DNA of 64,000 nt from Rhodobacteraceae bacterium HLUCCO07 (GCA_001314705.1 LJSU01000029.1:1-64000), one strand, 5' to 3'. Numbered from the stretch's first letter, positions 26,270 to 35,885 are shown. The notes: generated by a model not told the origin, from the sequence alone. Numbers and translations are program-made.

Positions 26270-29200
26270 ATGCTCGATTCACCCACCGAGAAACGCATGG
26301 ATTTCACCCTCTCCGACCGGCTCACCGCCGAGGAGGGCTGGGTCTACATGACCGGGATGCAGGCGCTGGTGCGACTGCCCATTCAACAGGCCAAGCGCGA
26401 CGCGGCGGCAGGCATGAAGACCGGCGGCTATATCTCGGGCTATCGCGGCTCGCCCATCGGGCGCTATGACATGGACCTCTGGCAGGCCGCCCCGCAACTC
26501 AAACAGCACAACATCGTGTTCCAGGCCGGCGTGAACGAGGACATCGCCGCCACCGCCACATGGGGCAGCCAGATGGTCGGCCTCTTCCCCGGCGCGCAGG
26601 TCGAGGGCGTGTTCTCGATCTGGTATGGCAAGGCCCCGGGCATGGATCGCGCGATGGACCCGATCCGCCACGCCAATTTCGCGGGCACCAATGAAAAGGG
26701 CGGCTCGCTCCTGCTGGTCGGTGACGATCACGGCGCCAAATCCTCGACCGTGGCCTGCTATTCGGATTTCAACTTCGTCTCGGCGGGCATCCCGCTCTTT
26801 GCCCCCGCCAACGCGCAGGAGGTGCTCGATTACGGGCTGCACGGCATTGCGCTCTCGCGTTTCGCGGGCTGCCTTTCGGGCATGAAACTCGTGACCGACG
26901 TGATCGAGGGCGGCGGCTCGGTCCATGTCTCGCCCACCTCGCCCGAGATCACCGTGCCCGCGCGCGACAAGCGTTTCGGCATCTCGGCCTATACGCCGGT
27001 GATGGAACAGGAACGCGCGCTTTACGACGCCCGCATCGGCCAGGCGCTGGACTATATCCGCGCCAACGGGCTCAACCGCATCTCGGGGGCCGATAAGGCC
27101 CGCGTCGGCGTCGTCGCGGCTGGCAAGGCCTGGCAGGATCTGAGCCAGGCCCTGGGCGAAATGGGTTATGACGGGCAAACCCTCGCCAACATGGGGCTGC
27201 GCCTCTTGAAGGTCGGGGTGGTCTGGCCACTCGAACAGGAGATCGTCAAGGAATTCGCCCGCGGCCTCGACACCATCGTGGTGGTCGAGGAAAAACGCCC
27301 CCTGCTCGAAGACCAGATCCGCAGCGCGCTTTACGGGGCCGAGAACGCCCCGCGCATCATCGGAAAGAGCTTCAACAGCCATATCTATGCCGCCGACCCG
27401 GGCGACATCGCCTTTCCCAATTTCGGCGAGATAGACCCCACCCATATCCGCGGCGTGCTGACCCGCACGATCAAGGAGATCGACCCCGCCGCCCCGATCG
27501 CAACCCCGAACCAGCCCACCGATGCGCCGGTGCTGGGCGGCGGCGCGATCCGCATGCCCTCGTTCTGCGCGGGCTGCCCGCATGGCCGGTCGACCCAACT
27601 GCCCGATGGCAGCCGCGCATTGGCCGGCATCGGCTGTCACACCATGGCGGTGATGCGTGATCCCCTGAAGACCAACTCGATCACCCAGATGGGCGGCGAA
27701 GGCGCGGCCTGGCTGGGGCAGTTTCCCTTCACCGGCGAGAACCACGTCTTTGCCAACATGGGCGACGGCACCTATTTCCACTCGGGCTACATGGCGATCC
27801 GCGCCGCCGTGGCCTCGAATGCCAACATCACCTACAAGATCCTGCATAACGGCTTCGTGTCGATGACCGGTGGTCAGCCCGTCGATGGCGAGATCGACCC
27901 GCTGTCGATCATCCACCAGCTCAAGGCCGAAGGCGTCGGCGCCATCGCCCTCGTCGCGGACGAGCCCGAGCATTACGACGGCAAGCCGCTCCCCGAGGGC
28001 GTCACGCTCCACCACCGGACCGAGCTTGACCAGGTGCAGCGCCAGATGCGCGAGCGTCGCGGCGTGACCGCGATCATCTATGACCAGCCCTGCGCCACCG
28101 AGCGCCGCCGCCTGCGCAAGCGCGGCAAATGGGAAGACCCCGACAAGCGCGTGTTCATCAATCCGGATGTCTGCGAGGGCTGCGGCGACTGCTCCACCGT
28201 GTCGGGCTGCATGGCGATCGAACCGCTGGAAACCGAGATGGGCCGCAAGCGCAAGATCAACCAATCCTCGTGCAACAAGGATTTCTCCTGCGTCGAGGGC
28301 TTCTGCCCCAGCTTCGTCACCGTCGCGGGCGTGAAGCCCCGCAAGCCCGACGTGGCCGACGTGGTGATCGACGCCACTCACCTGCCCGAACCGCCCGCCC
28401 GTTCGGTCGAGACCTCATGGGCGGTGCTCGTCTCGGGCATCGGCGGCGCGGGCGTCGTGACGGTGGGCCAGACGCTGGCCGTCGCCGCCCATGTCGATGG
28501 CTGGTTCTCGTCCAACCTCGACATCACGGGCCTCGCGCAGAAATACGGCGCGGTCCATTCGCATATCAAGATGGCGCGCACCCCCGAGGACATGACCGCG
28601 ACCCGCATCGCCACCGGCGAGGCGGATGCGCTCATCGGATGCGATCTCGTGGTCGCTGCGGGCGACGAGGCGATTTCCAAGCTCGACCTCGACAGCGCCA
28701 CCGCCGTGACCGACACCACCGTCGTGCCCACGTCGGATTTCGCGAAGAACCCCGACTGGCAGCTCAACGGCGAGGAACAGCTCGCACGGCTCACCCGCGT
28801 TCTGGGCGACCGGGCGCGCGGCCTCGATGCGCAGGGGCTGGCGGAGAAGCTCCTCGGCGATGCGGTCTATGCCAACATGCTGCTGGTCGGAGCCGCGTGG
28901 CAACAGGGCGGCCTGCCGCTCTCGCATGCGGCGCTGATGCGCGCGATCGAGCTCAACGGCGTGAAACCCGCCGAGAACCGCCGCGCCTTCGACCTCGGGC
29001 GCCTCGCGATGGCCGAACCCGAGACCGTGGCCGCGATGCTGCGCAAGGGCGAGGCGCCGGTCGATCTTTCGGCGCACCGGCCGAAAACGCTCGACGAGGT
29101 GATCGCCCATCGCAGCGCCGAGTTGACCGATTACGCCAATGCGAGGCTGGCGCAACGCTATACCGACATGGTGGCGCGCGTGCGCAAGGCGGCGCAGGCG

Positions 29201-29737
29201 GCTGGGCTGGACGACGCCCCGGCCATGGCCGTTGCGCGCTACTACTACAAGATGCTCGCGGTCAAGGACGAGTGGGAGGTGGCGCGACTTTACACGCGAC
29301 CCGATTTCGCCAAGGCGCTGCACGAGAATTTCGAGGGCGAGCCCGAGCTCACCTTCTATTTCGGCGCCTGGCCCTTCGGCGGCATCGACAAGACCACCGG
29401 CGAACCGGTCAAGGGCGCGCTGTCGGGCAAGTGGGCGCTGCGCGCCTTCGGGATCATGAACCGCCTGCGCGGGCTGCGCGGCACGCTCCTCGATCCGTTC
29501 CGCAACTCGGACGAGAACCGCCTCGCCGAGCGGCTCCTGCAGGATTACGAGGCCGATATCGACTTTGCCCTCGCCAACATGACCGCAGAGAAAGCAGAGT
29601 CCATCACGGCCCTCCTGTCGCTGCCCGAGCATATCCGCGGATATGGCCACGTGCGCGAACGCCACGCGGCCGACGTGGAGAAGAAACGCAGCACGTTGCG
29701 GGGCAAGATTGCCGGCAAGGCGGCGCAGGCGGCCTGA
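26270..29737 (+). CDS. Indolepyruvate ferredoxin oxidoreductase, fused alpha-beta form
   Basis: A 1155-residue enzyme that oxidatively decarboxylates aryl (or branched-chain) 2-oxo acids to acyl-CoA using thiamine diphosphate and ferredoxin. In order: an alpha-type pyrimidine-binding domain (GGYISGYRGSPIGRYD near residue 52), a TPP domain with FCAGCPHGRS (about 430) and GIGCHTM, a ferredoxin-like 4Fe-4S region (CEGCGDCSTVSGC near 634, CVEGFCPS near 677), and from about 718 the gamma/beta domain (SGIGGAGVVTVGQTLAV). This single-chain architecture is common in proteobacteria. The start follows AGGAAGG. No amino acid gene is adjacent. Confidence 0.93.
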   Translation: MLDSPTEKRMDFTLSDRLTAEEGWVYMTGMQALVRLPIQQAKRDAAAGMKTGGYISGYRGSPIGRYDMDLWQAAPQLKQHNIVFQAGVNEDIAATATWGSQMVGLFPGAQVEGVFSIWYGKAPGMDRAMDPIRHANFAGTNEKGGSLLLVGDDHGAKSSTVACYSDFNFVSAGIPLFAPANAQEVLDYGLHGIALSRFAGCLSGMKLVTDVIEGGGSVHVSPTSPEITVPARDKRFGISAYTPVMEQERALYDARIGQALDYIRANGLNRISGADKARVGVVAAGKAWQDLSQALGEMGYDGQTLANMGLRLLKVGVVWPLEQEIVKEFARGLDTIVVVEEKRPLLEDQIRSALYGAENAPRIIGKSFNSHIYAADPGDIAFPNFGEIDPTHIRGVLTRTIKEIDPAAPIATPNQPTDAPVLGGGAIRMPSFCAGCPHGRSTQLPDGSRALAGIGCHTMAVMRDPLKTNSITQMGGEGAAWLGQFPFTGENHVFANMGDGTYFHSGYMAIRAAVASNANITYKILHNGFVSMTGGQPVDGEIDPLSIIHQLKAEGVGAIALVADEPEHYDGKPLPEGVTLHHRTELDQVQRQMRERRGVTAIIYDQPCATERRRLRKRGKWEDPDKRVFINPDVCEGCGDCSTVSGCMAIEPLETEMGRKRKINQSSCNKDFSCVEGFCPSFVTVAGVKPRKPDVADVVIDATHLPEPPARSVETSWAVLVSGIGGAGVVTVGQTLAVAAHVDGWFSSNLDITGLAQKYGAVHSHIKMARTPEDMTATRIATGEADALIGCDLVVAAGDEAISKLDLDSATAVTDTTVVPTSDFAKNPDWQLNGEEQLARLTRVLGDRARGLDAQGLAEKLLGDAVYANMLLVGAAWQQGGLPLSHAALMRAIELNGVKPAENRRAFDLGRLAMAEPETVAAMLRKGEAPVDLSAHRPKTLDEVIAHRSAELTDYANARLAQRYTDMVARVRKAAQAAGLDDAPAMAVARYYYKMLAVKDEWEVARLYTRPDFAKALHENFEGEPELTFYFGAWPFGGIDKTTGEPVKGALSGKWALRAFGIMNRLRGLRGTLLDPFRNSDENRLAERLLQDYEADIDFALANMTAEKAESITALLSLPEHIRGYGHVRERHAADVEKKRSTLRGKIAGKAAQAA

Positions 29738-29935
29738 TCCAACTGTCCGCGCGCAAATGTCAGGCGACATCGCGCGCGGACAGGTCGGAATCGAGTATTT
29801 TTAAGAGTCAGGTGATTCATGATTCAACTTACTAGGCGCGCTCTGCAAGCCTGTGGTATCGCTTGCCAAGACAAGACGAGCAAAATCTGTCATATATCCC
29901 GCTATCCCACCTCAGCGATGTTAAGGGAAAGAAAG

Positions 29936-30232
29936 ATGCGCTTTTTTCTATTTTTGGTCGTAATGCTTGCGCCACCTGCCAGCGCGATGACACCCTCCGC
30001 CCCGATCACTGACAGGCAATCCTGCATGTCGCACCTGCGCCACGCGATCAAAACATCTGAATTTCATAGCACAGGCGACGGACCGAGTATTGCAAACAAT
30101 CAGAAATCCTACCTTGCGGAAGTACATGACCGAGAAAAAGCCGCTGAGATCATTGAGGCCTATCGCGAGATCGGCAGGCAGTATGAGAAGATCGCGAACA
30201 CCCTTCTGCGGCTTTGCGACAGCTACGAATAG
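29936..30232 (+). CDS. Small secreted hypothetical protein
   Basis: A 98-residue protein that begins with a signal peptide (MRFFLFLVVMLAPPASA, cleavage after Ala17). The mature part has two cysteines far apart (in RQSCMSHLRHA and LLRLCDSYE), consistent with one disulfide, and a helical charged middle (DREKAAEIIEAYREIGRQY). I do not recognise a family. The ATG follows GGGAAAGAAAG. The longer frame from 29819 lacks a ribosome site. The DNA is visibly AT-richer than the flanking genes, a sign of recent acquisition or relaxed selection. Likely periplasmic. Confidence 0.55.
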   Translation: MRFFLFLVVMLAPPASAMTPSAPITDRQSCMSHLRHAIKTSEFHSTGDGPSIANNQKSYLAEVHDREKAAEIIEAYREIGRQYEKIANTLLRLCDSYE

Positions 30233-30310
30233 CCCTTGACCGGCTCTCTCGCCAGCGGCAACTCCTAGCCCAACCGTTCCTAGTTTCACAAAGTAAGAGA
30301 CCGGCGTGAC

Positions 30311-30353
30311 CCCGCCCCCTTCACCGGGCGGGGCGCCCTCTGAAGGGGGCGGG
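30311..30353. terminator. Strong inverted repeat between convergent genes
   Basis: A 13-bp perfect stem (CCCGCCCCCTTCA at 30311-30323 with TGAAGGGGGCGGG at 30341-30353) competes with an 8-bp stem (CCCCGCCC at 30310-30317 with GGGCGGGG at 30326-30333). It lies just past the 3' end of the minus-strand LuxR gene and could end transcripts from both sides, though no T-tract follows. Confidence 0.55.
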
Positions 30354-30355
30354 CG

Positions 30356-31183
30356 TCATACCCCCAGAAGCGGCAGCATCAGGTTGAACAGCTCGGCCTG
30401 CGAGCTGATCGCGCATTTGCGGTAAAGCTGCTTGCGAAACACCTTGACCGTCTGCGGGCTGATCCCGAGCCTGAGCCCGATCGACACCGAACTGTGCCCC
30501 TGAAGGATCAGCAGCGCCACCTCGGCCTGGCGCAGGGAGAGCGCGATTCCATGCGCCTCCTTCAGCGAATCAATCAGCCGCCGCGTCACCCGCGCCTCGG
30601 AATATTCGCCCGGACCGGCCAGATCGCTCCATTGCCGCTCGGCCAGTGCCACAACAATGGGCGAAAGATGATCGGCGCGAATGATCTCGCGCTGGGTGAA
30701 ACGATTGTTGGAACTGCGGTCGCGCCCGAGGCAGACATGCAGGCTCACCCCCGCCCCCGGGTAGGCGACGAAGGCCAGCTCGTCGACCATCGTGGTGGCC
30801 GCGTAATAGTCGAGGAAATAGGGATTGCGGTGGAACTGGTCGGGCGCGATGTCGGTCAGCCGATAGACGCCGCGCGCCGCGCGCCGGCGATGTAATTCAT
30901 GAAAGGGATCAAGGAGATAGGCCCCCTTGAGATAGGTGCTTTCAAGGTTGCGATGCACCTCGCGCGCCGCCGCACGGGTCAGGATCGCCTGCGGCGCACG
31001 GCTCTGGAAATAGGCGAGGATGGTGACATTGTCATGACGCAGCTCGACCCCGAGCCAACGCACCAGCGCCCGGGCGAACCCGTCGCCCCCCAGCGCCTCG
31101 ATCGCCTCGCCCAGCCGTTTTTCCGCTTCGCCCAGCAGACCCATGCCATACCACCGCGGGGGTATATACCCCCCTAACCCCAT
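30356..31183 (-). CDS. LuxR-family transcriptional regulator of the polyamine operon
   Basis: A 275-residue regulator. The last 64 residues form a LuxR-type helix-turn-helix (LSLRQAEVALLILQGHSSVSI, ISPQTVKVFRKQLYRKC). The first 200 residues do not show an obvious autoinducer-binding pattern or a receiver domain, so the signal is unknown; a small-molecule ligand is plausible. It is divergent from the polyamine transporter operon with only 48 bases between the starts, so it probably controls that operon. I use the ATG at 31183, preceded by AGAAGG. An ATG at 31144 would leave the palindrome at 31158 outside the gene. Confidence 0.85.
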   Translation of the reverse strand: MGLGGYIPPRWYGMGLLGEAEKRLGEAIEALGGDGFARALVRWLGVELRHDNVTILAYFQSRAPQAILTRAAAREVHRNLESTYLKGAYLLDPFHELHRRRAARGVYRLTDIAPDQFHRNPYFLDYYAATTMVDELAFVAYPGAGVSLHVCLGRDRSSNNRFTQREIIRADHLSPIVVALAERQWSDLAGPGEYSEARVTRRLIDSLKEAHGIALSLRQAEVALLILQGHSSVSIGLRLGISPQTVKVFRKQLYRKCAISSQAELFNLMLPLLGV

Positions 31184-31216
31184 GTCGTTAACCTTCTAGG
31201 GCAATACAGGGGGTAT
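31158..31216. promoter_or_regulatory. GGGGGTAT palindrome and half-site at the luxR/potA junction
   Basis: A perfect 16-bp palindrome GGGGGTATATACCCCC is at 31158-31173, and an isolated copy of its half, GGGGGTAT, is at 31209-31216, 51 bases further and close to the potA ribosome site. The spacing is about five helical turns. They are good candidates for operator sites of the LuxR-type regulator. Confidence 0.6.
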
Positions 31217-31231
31217 GAGAAAGGGGAAACC

Positions 31232-32311
31232 GTGGCTGAAAGCCAAGGCGCCATTGCGGTCGACATAGACAATGTGAGCAAACTCTACGGCAATTTCACC
31301 GCCCTCAGCGCGGTGAAGCTGGCCATTCAGGACAACGAGTTCTTCACGCTGCTGGGCCCGTCGGGCTGTGGCAAGACCACGCTCCTGCGCTGCATCGCGG
31401 GGTTCGAGGACATCAGCCAGGGCGCGATCCGGCTTTACGGCGACAACATCGCCGACCTGCCACCCAATCACCGCCCGGTGAACACCGTGTTCCAGCAATA
31501 CGCGCTGTTTCCGCACATGGATGTCACCCGCAACGTGATGTTCGGGCTGTTGCGGCTGGGCCGGTCCGAGGCCGAGGCCCGGGCACGCGCCGGCGAGGTG
31601 CTCGAACTCGTGCGGCTCAGCCAGTTCGCCGACCGCATGCCGGCGCAGCTCTCGGGCGGGCAGCAACAGCGCGTGGCGCTGGCACGGGCGCTGGCGCCGG
31701 GCCCCAAGCTGCTCCTGCTCGACGAGCCGCTCTCGGCGCTCGATCTCAAGCTGCGCCAGGCGGTTCGGCTCGAATTGCAGCAGATCCAGCACGAGACCGG
31801 CATCACCTTCATCTTCGTCACCCATGACCAGGAAGAGGCGCTCACCATGTCCGACCGCATCGCGGTGATCTCGGACGGAGAGGTGCAACAGGTGGGCAGC
31901 GCCCGCGACATCTATGAAGAGCCCGACAACAAGTTCGTGGCCGATTTCATCGGCGAGACCAACCTCATCGACGTGAGCGTCGCCGAGGTTGCCGGCGACA
32001 AGGCGCTCTGCACCCTGCCCGGCGGCGCGCAGTTCACCTGCCCGGCGGCGCGCGGCGCCCATTCCGGCCAGGGCCACCTTTCGGTCCGCCCCGAGCGCGT
32101 GTCGCTGGCCGATCCGGCGGGCGCGCTTCTGACCGGCACGGTCACGCGGATGATCTACCTGGGCACCGACATGAATGTCGATGTCCGATTGTCCGACGAC
32201 GAAATCGTCACCGCGCGGCTTCAGAACTCGTCACGGACGCGCATTCCCGCCATGGGGGCCACGGTGGGACTCGAATTCGAGGAAGGCGCCGCGCGCCTCC
32301 TGGTGGACTGA
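31232..32311 (+). CDS. potA: Spermidine/putrescine-type ABC transporter ATP-binding protein
   Basis: A 359-residue ATPase of the polyamine/opine uptake type. Walker A GPSGCGKTT is at residues 42-50, the signature LSGGQQQR at 140-147, Walker B LLLLDEP at 160-166, followed by the D-loop and switch His in FVTHDQEEA. The C-terminal 120 residues form the TOBE regulatory domain typical of PotA. The GTG start at 31232 follows AAAGGGGA. Its stop overlaps the next start by one base (TGATG). It drives import through the two permeases encoded downstream. Confidence 0.94.
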   Translation: MAESQGAIAVDIDNVSKLYGNFTALSAVKLAIQDNEFFTLLGPSGCGKTTLLRCIAGFEDISQGAIRLYGDNIADLPPNHRPVNTVFQQYALFPHMDVTRNVMFGLLRLGRSEAEARARAGEVLELVRLSQFADRMPAQLSGGQQQRVALARALAPGPKLLLLDEPLSALDLKLRQAVRLELQQIQHETGITFIFVTHDQEEALTMSDRIAVISDGEVQQVGSARDIYEEPDNKFVADFIGETNLIDVSVAEVAGDKALCTLPGGAQFTCPAARGAHSGQGHLSVRPERVSLADPAGALLTGTVTRMIYLGTDMNVDVRLSDDEIVTARLQNSSRTRIPAMGATVGLEFEEGAARLLVD

Positions 32312-33234
32312 TGGCGGGCGGTATCGGATCAGGCCCGGGCAAATCGGCCCGCACCTATGCCGGCTTCGGCGTGCCGCTCATCCTGCCGGCGTGGCTCGTC
32401 ATCGGCATCTTCCTCGTCGTGCCGATCGGGATCATGCTGGTCTATTCCTTCCTGACCAAGGAGTTTCGCGGCGGCGTGGTCTGGGAGTTCTCGCTCGCCG
32501 CCTATGACCAGTTCTTCTTTGACCGCGGGCTTTTCGGGGACGATCCGCCACAGATCGAATGGACCTATATCCTGATCTTCTGGCGCTCGATCTGGCAGGC
32601 GGGCCTGGCCACGCTGCTGAGCCTTCTGATCGGCTTTCCGACCGCGTGGTTCATTGCCACGCGCCCGGCCTCCACCCGCACGATCTGGCTGTTCCTGATC
32701 ACCGTGCCCTACTGGGTCAACCTGCTGATCCGGACGATCTCGATGAAATTCCTGATCCGCGACAACGGGCCGCTCAACACCTGGCTGCTCGAGGCCGGGC
32801 TCATTTCCGAGCCGATCCACCTCATCAACACCTGGGTCGCGGTGCAGCTCGGGCTGTTCTATTCCTACCTGCCCTTCATGGTGCTGCCGATCTACGCCGC
32901 GGTGGAGCGCTACAATTTTGCCCTCTCCGAGGCGGCGGCCGATCTCTATGCCTCGCGGTTCGTCACGCTCACGCAGATCATTCTCCCGGTGGTGAAACCG
33001 GGAATAATCGCCGGCTGCATCCTCGTCTTCGTGCCGTCGCTGGGGTCTTTCCTTGCGCCCGATCTCCTGGGGGGGGCCAAGAATTTCATGATCGGCAGCC
33101 TGATCGACGAACAGTTCAAGGGCGCGGCCGGCAACTGGCCCTTCGGCGCGGCGGCGGCGATGATCCTGCTTTCCATGGTGATGCTCGTGCTGATCTTCTA
33201 CGCGCGCAGCCAGAGCCGGAGGGAGGAGACGTGA
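32311..33234 (+). CDS. potB: Polyamine ABC transporter permease, PotB type
   Basis: A 307-residue inner-membrane permease with about six helices. The cytoplasmic coupling loop is seen in [28 protein letters not shown], which carries the EAA motif that docks to PotA. The periplasmic loop after helix 1 is long, as usual in PotB. The start overlaps the potA stop and the stop overlaps the potC start, so potABC is translationally coupled. Confidence 0.93.
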   Translation: MAGGIGSGPGKSARTYAGFGVPLILPAWLVIGIFLVVPIGIMLVYSFLTKEFRGGVVWEFSLAAYDQFFFDRGLFGDDPPQIEWTYILIFWRSIWQAGLATLLSLLIGFPTAWFIATRPASTRTIWLFLITVPYWVNLLIRTISMKFLIRDNGPLNTWLLEAGLISEPIHLINTWVAVQLGLFYSYLPFMVLPIYAAVERYNFALSEAAADLYASRFVTLTQIILPVVKPGIIAGCILVFVPSLGSFLAPDLLGGAKNFMIGSLIDEQFKGAAGNWPFGAAAAMILLSMVMLVLIFYARSQSRREET

Positions 33235-34043
33235 TGGCCCGCAAACCCGACCTGCGCCGCTTTCCCGGCTTCCTTCCGCTGACGCTGCTGTGCATCTTCC
33301 TGCTCTACGCGCCGCTCATCATCGTGGCGATCTACTCGTTCAACAACAGCGCGTCGATCACGATCTGGGGCGGGGTGTCGCTGCGCTGGTACGAAGACGT
33401 GTTCTGGGGGCCGGAATCGGACAAGTTCAAGCAGGCGGCGATCAATTCCTTCGTCATCGCCGTGGCCGCGGCCACAACTGCCACGGTGATCGCCACCATG
33501 GCCGCCACCGCGATGCTGCGGTCGGGGTCGTTCCGCGGCAAGGGGGCCAGCTTCGCGCTGATCAACCTGCCGCTCATGGTGCCCGAAATCGTGACCGCCG
33601 TGGCCACGCTCATCTTCTTCTCGGCGATCGGCTTTTCCACCGGGCTCCTCACCATCCTGGTCGCGCATATCGTCTTTTGCATCCCGTTTGCCTACCTGCC
33701 CATCGCCGCGCGGATGCAGGGGATCGAGGAAGTCTATGAACAGGCCGCGCAGGATCTCTATGCCACCCGGTGGCAGGCGTTCCGCCTGATCCTTTTGCCG
33801 CTGATGACGCCCGGCATCCTTTCGGGCTTCCTTCTGGCCTTCATCATCTCGCTCGATGATTTCATCATCACCAACTTCGTCAAGGGCGCGGGGGTCGAAA
33901 CCCTTCCCACCGCGATCTTCGGGGCCGTGAAACAAGGCATCAAGCCCAACATCATGGCCATCTCAACGCTGTTGCTGGCCGTGTCGATCCTCTTCGTCAC
34001 GCTCAGTTACTTCGCCGGCCGCATTGGCCAAAACCGCAAATGA
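33234..34043 (+). CDS. potC: Polyamine ABC transporter permease, PotC type
   Basis: A 269-residue permease with about six membrane helices. Its EAA-type motif lies in [20 protein letters not shown], followed by [20 protein letters not shown] and [13 protein letters not shown], a segment typical of PotC. It begins at the ATG overlapping the potB stop; the longer frame that starts inside potB is a shadow. It completes the membrane channel with PotB. Confidence 0.93.
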   Translation: MARKPDLRRFPGFLPLTLLCIFLLYAPLIIVAIYSFNNSASITIWGGVSLRWYEDVFWGPESDKFKQAAINSFVIAVAAATTATVIATMAATAMLRSGSFRGKGASFALINLPLMVPEIVTAVATLIFFSAIGFSTGLLTILVAHIVFCIPFAYLPIAARMQGIEEVYEQAAQDLYATRWQAFRLILLPLMTPGILSGFLLAFIISLDDFIITNFVKGAGVETLPTAIFGAVKQGIKPNIMAISTLLLAVSILFVTLSYFAGRIGQNRK

Positions 34044-34065
34044 AAAATCAACAGGAGAGACAACC

Positions 34066-35100
34066 ATGAAACCCCTTCTCAGAACCGGCGCTTCCGCGCT
34101 TGCACTCACGCTGTCGGCGACGCTGGCACAGGCCGAGGGCGAGCTTTCGATCTATCACTGGTTCGAATACATCCCGCAGGAGATCCTCGACAAGTTCGCC
34201 GAGGAATACGATGTCGAGGTGACCATGGACACCTACGACAGCAACGAGGCCCTGCTCGCCTCGCTCAAGGCCGGTCGGCTGGGCGATTATGACGTGGCCG
34301 TGCCGGGCGACTACATGGTCGAGATCATGGCCAATGACGGCATGCTCGACACGTTCACCCGCGACGAGATGCCCAATTTCGACAACATCCTGCCCGAATG
34401 GGTGGATGTGAGCTTCGATCCCGGCCGCCAAAGCTCGATCCCCTATCAATGGGGCAGCACGTCGTTTTCGGTGAACCGCGATGTCTATTCCGGTGACATC
34501 GACACCACCGACATCATCTTCGACCCGCCCGAGGAACTGCGCGGCAAGATCAACGTGCTCGACACCGCGGGCGAAACGCTGACGCTGGCTTCGCTGCATC
34601 TCGGCATCCCGCAATGTTCCACCGACCGAGAAGAGCTTGAGGCACTCAACGACCTGGTGCAGGGGGCCAAGCAGCACTGGGCCAGCTTCGGCTCGGACGT
34701 GGCCAAGGACGTGCTCGTCTCCGGCGACGCGGCGGCGGGCATGATCTGGAACGGGTTCGGCATGAAGGCCCGCGAGGAAGGTGCAAACATCGAATACGCC
34801 TATCCCGAACAAGGTTACATCGTGTGGATGGACAACGTGGTGCTCCTCAAGGACGCGCCCAACCGCGAAAACGCGATCAAGTTCATGAACTTCCTGCTCG
34901 AACCCGAGAACGCGGCGGCCGTCACCAACTACGCGCGCTACACCGCCGGGGTGGACGGGGTCGAACCCTTCCTCGACGCCGAGGTGAAATCCGCACCCGA
35001 GCTGAACCCGCCCGAAGGCGGCAACCCGGTCTTCGTGCAGCCCTGCTCCGAAGAGGTGCAGAAGATCTATGACACGATGTGGACCAACCTGAAGAAGTAA
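34066..35100 (+). CDS. potD: Polyamine-binding periplasmic protein, PotD type
   Basis: A 344-residue substrate-binding protein with a cleaved signal peptide (cleavage after LAQA, about residue 22). The mature protein starts with ELSIYHWFEYIPQEILDKF and contains TYDSNEALLASLKAG, DYDVAVPGDYMV and the aspartate/aromatic residues that line polyamine pockets (IPYQWGSTSFSVNRD, WMDNVVLLKDAPNRENA). It delivers polyamine to PotBC. The start follows AGGAGAG. It may bind putrescine, spermidine or acetylated forms; the deacetylase downstream favours the last. Confidence 0.92.
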   Translation: MKPLLRTGASALALTLSATLAQAEGELSIYHWFEYIPQEILDKFAEEYDVEVTMDTYDSNEALLASLKAGRLGDYDVAVPGDYMVEIMANDGMLDTFTRDEMPNFDNILPEWVDVSFDPGRQSSIPYQWGSTSFSVNRDVYSGDIDTTDIIFDPPEELRGKINVLDTAGETLTLASLHLGIPQCSTDREELEALNDLVQGAKQHWASFGSDVAKDVLVSGDAAAGMIWNGFGMKAREEGANIEYAYPEQGYIVWMDNVVLLKDAPNRENAIKFMNFLLEPENAAAVTNYARYTAGVDGVEPFLDAEVKSAPELNPPEGGNPVFVQPCSEEVQKIYDTMWTNLKK

Positions 35101-35117
35101 GCGAAAGGCAGGGGAAG

Positions 35118-35885
35118 ATGAAACTGGCACTCTACCAAGGCCCGCCCATCGCGGGCGACATCGACGCGGGCTTTGCCCGGATCGAACGCCAGCTCACCGC
35201 CGCCGCCATGGCGGGCGCGCGGATGATCGTCTTTCCCGAGCTTTTCCTGCCGGGCTACAACCGCCCGGACCTTCATGACAGCCTCTCCCAGCCGCTGGGC
35301 GGGGACTGGTGCACAAGGCTCGCCGCGCTTGCCAGCGCGGCGGGCTGCGGCCTCTGCATCGGCTGGTCCGAGCGCGACGGCGACACGGTCTATAACGCCG
35401 CCACCGCCTTCGGCCCGGATGGCGAAACCCTGGGCCATTACCGCAAGATCCAGCTTTACGGCCCGATGGAACAGGCCAGCTTTGCCTTCGGCGACGCCTA
35501 TACGACCTTCGATTTCGCGGGGCACAGGATCGCGCTGATGGTCTGCTACGACGTCGAATTCGCCCACCACGTCAAGGCGCTGGCCGATCGCGGCGTGACC
35601 CTCGTCCTCGTGCCCACGGCAAACCCGGCCGGGTTCGAGCATGTCTCGACCGCGATCATCCCCGGCCATGCGTCCTCATACGCGCTCACCATCGCCTATG
35701 CCAATTTCTGCGGCACCGAGGGTGGCCTCGCCTTTGGCGGCCACTCGGTGATCGTGGGCCCGGACGCCACGGCGCTGGCCACGGCAAATACCACCGAAAC
35801 GCTGATGATCACCGACATCGCCAAACCGTACGATCCGGCGCTCCTTTCGACCCAATCCGCCGATCACCGCGAGGTCTCCCGATGA
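35118..35885 (+). CDS. Carbon-nitrogen hydrolase (nitrilase superfamily)
   Basis: A 255-residue nitrilase-fold amidohydrolase with the complete Glu-Lys-Cys triad: Glu41 in VFPELFLPGYN, Lys110 in HYRKIQLYG and Cys143 in MVCYDVEF. The fold normally hydrolyses amides of small molecules. In a polyamine operon a likely substrate is a carbamoyl or acylated polyamine (N-carbamoylputrescine and related), but the sequence does not prove it. The start at 35118 follows AGGGGAAG. The stop overlaps the deacetylase start (ATGA), so the two are coupled. Confidence 0.88.
   Translation: MKLALYQGPPIAGDIDAGFARIERQLTAAAMAGARMIVFPELFLPGYNRPDLHDSLSQPLGGDWCTRLAALASAAGCGLCIGWSERDGDTVYNAATAFGPDGETLGHYRKIQLYGPMEQASFAFGDAYTTFDFAGHRIALMVCYDVEFAHHVKALADRGVTLVLVPTANPAGFEHVSTAIIPGHASSYALTIAYANFCGTEGGLAFGGHSVIVGPDATALATANTTETLMITDIAKPYDPALLSTQSADHREVSR

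Noticed and set aside
26279-28381. A 700-codon minus-strand frame opposite the indolepyruvate oxidoreductase
   Set aside because: Same shadow pattern; the plus-strand protein has intact TPP and iron-sulfur motifs.
29793-29807. A further copy of the recurrent motif (GAGTATTTTTAAGAG)
   Set aside because: Only the GAGTATTT part matches; the CTTG half is missing, so it was not counted.
30310-30353. A riboswitch or attenuator for the LuxR gene
   Set aside because: The structure lies at the gene's 3' end, so it cannot be a leader; a terminator is more likely.
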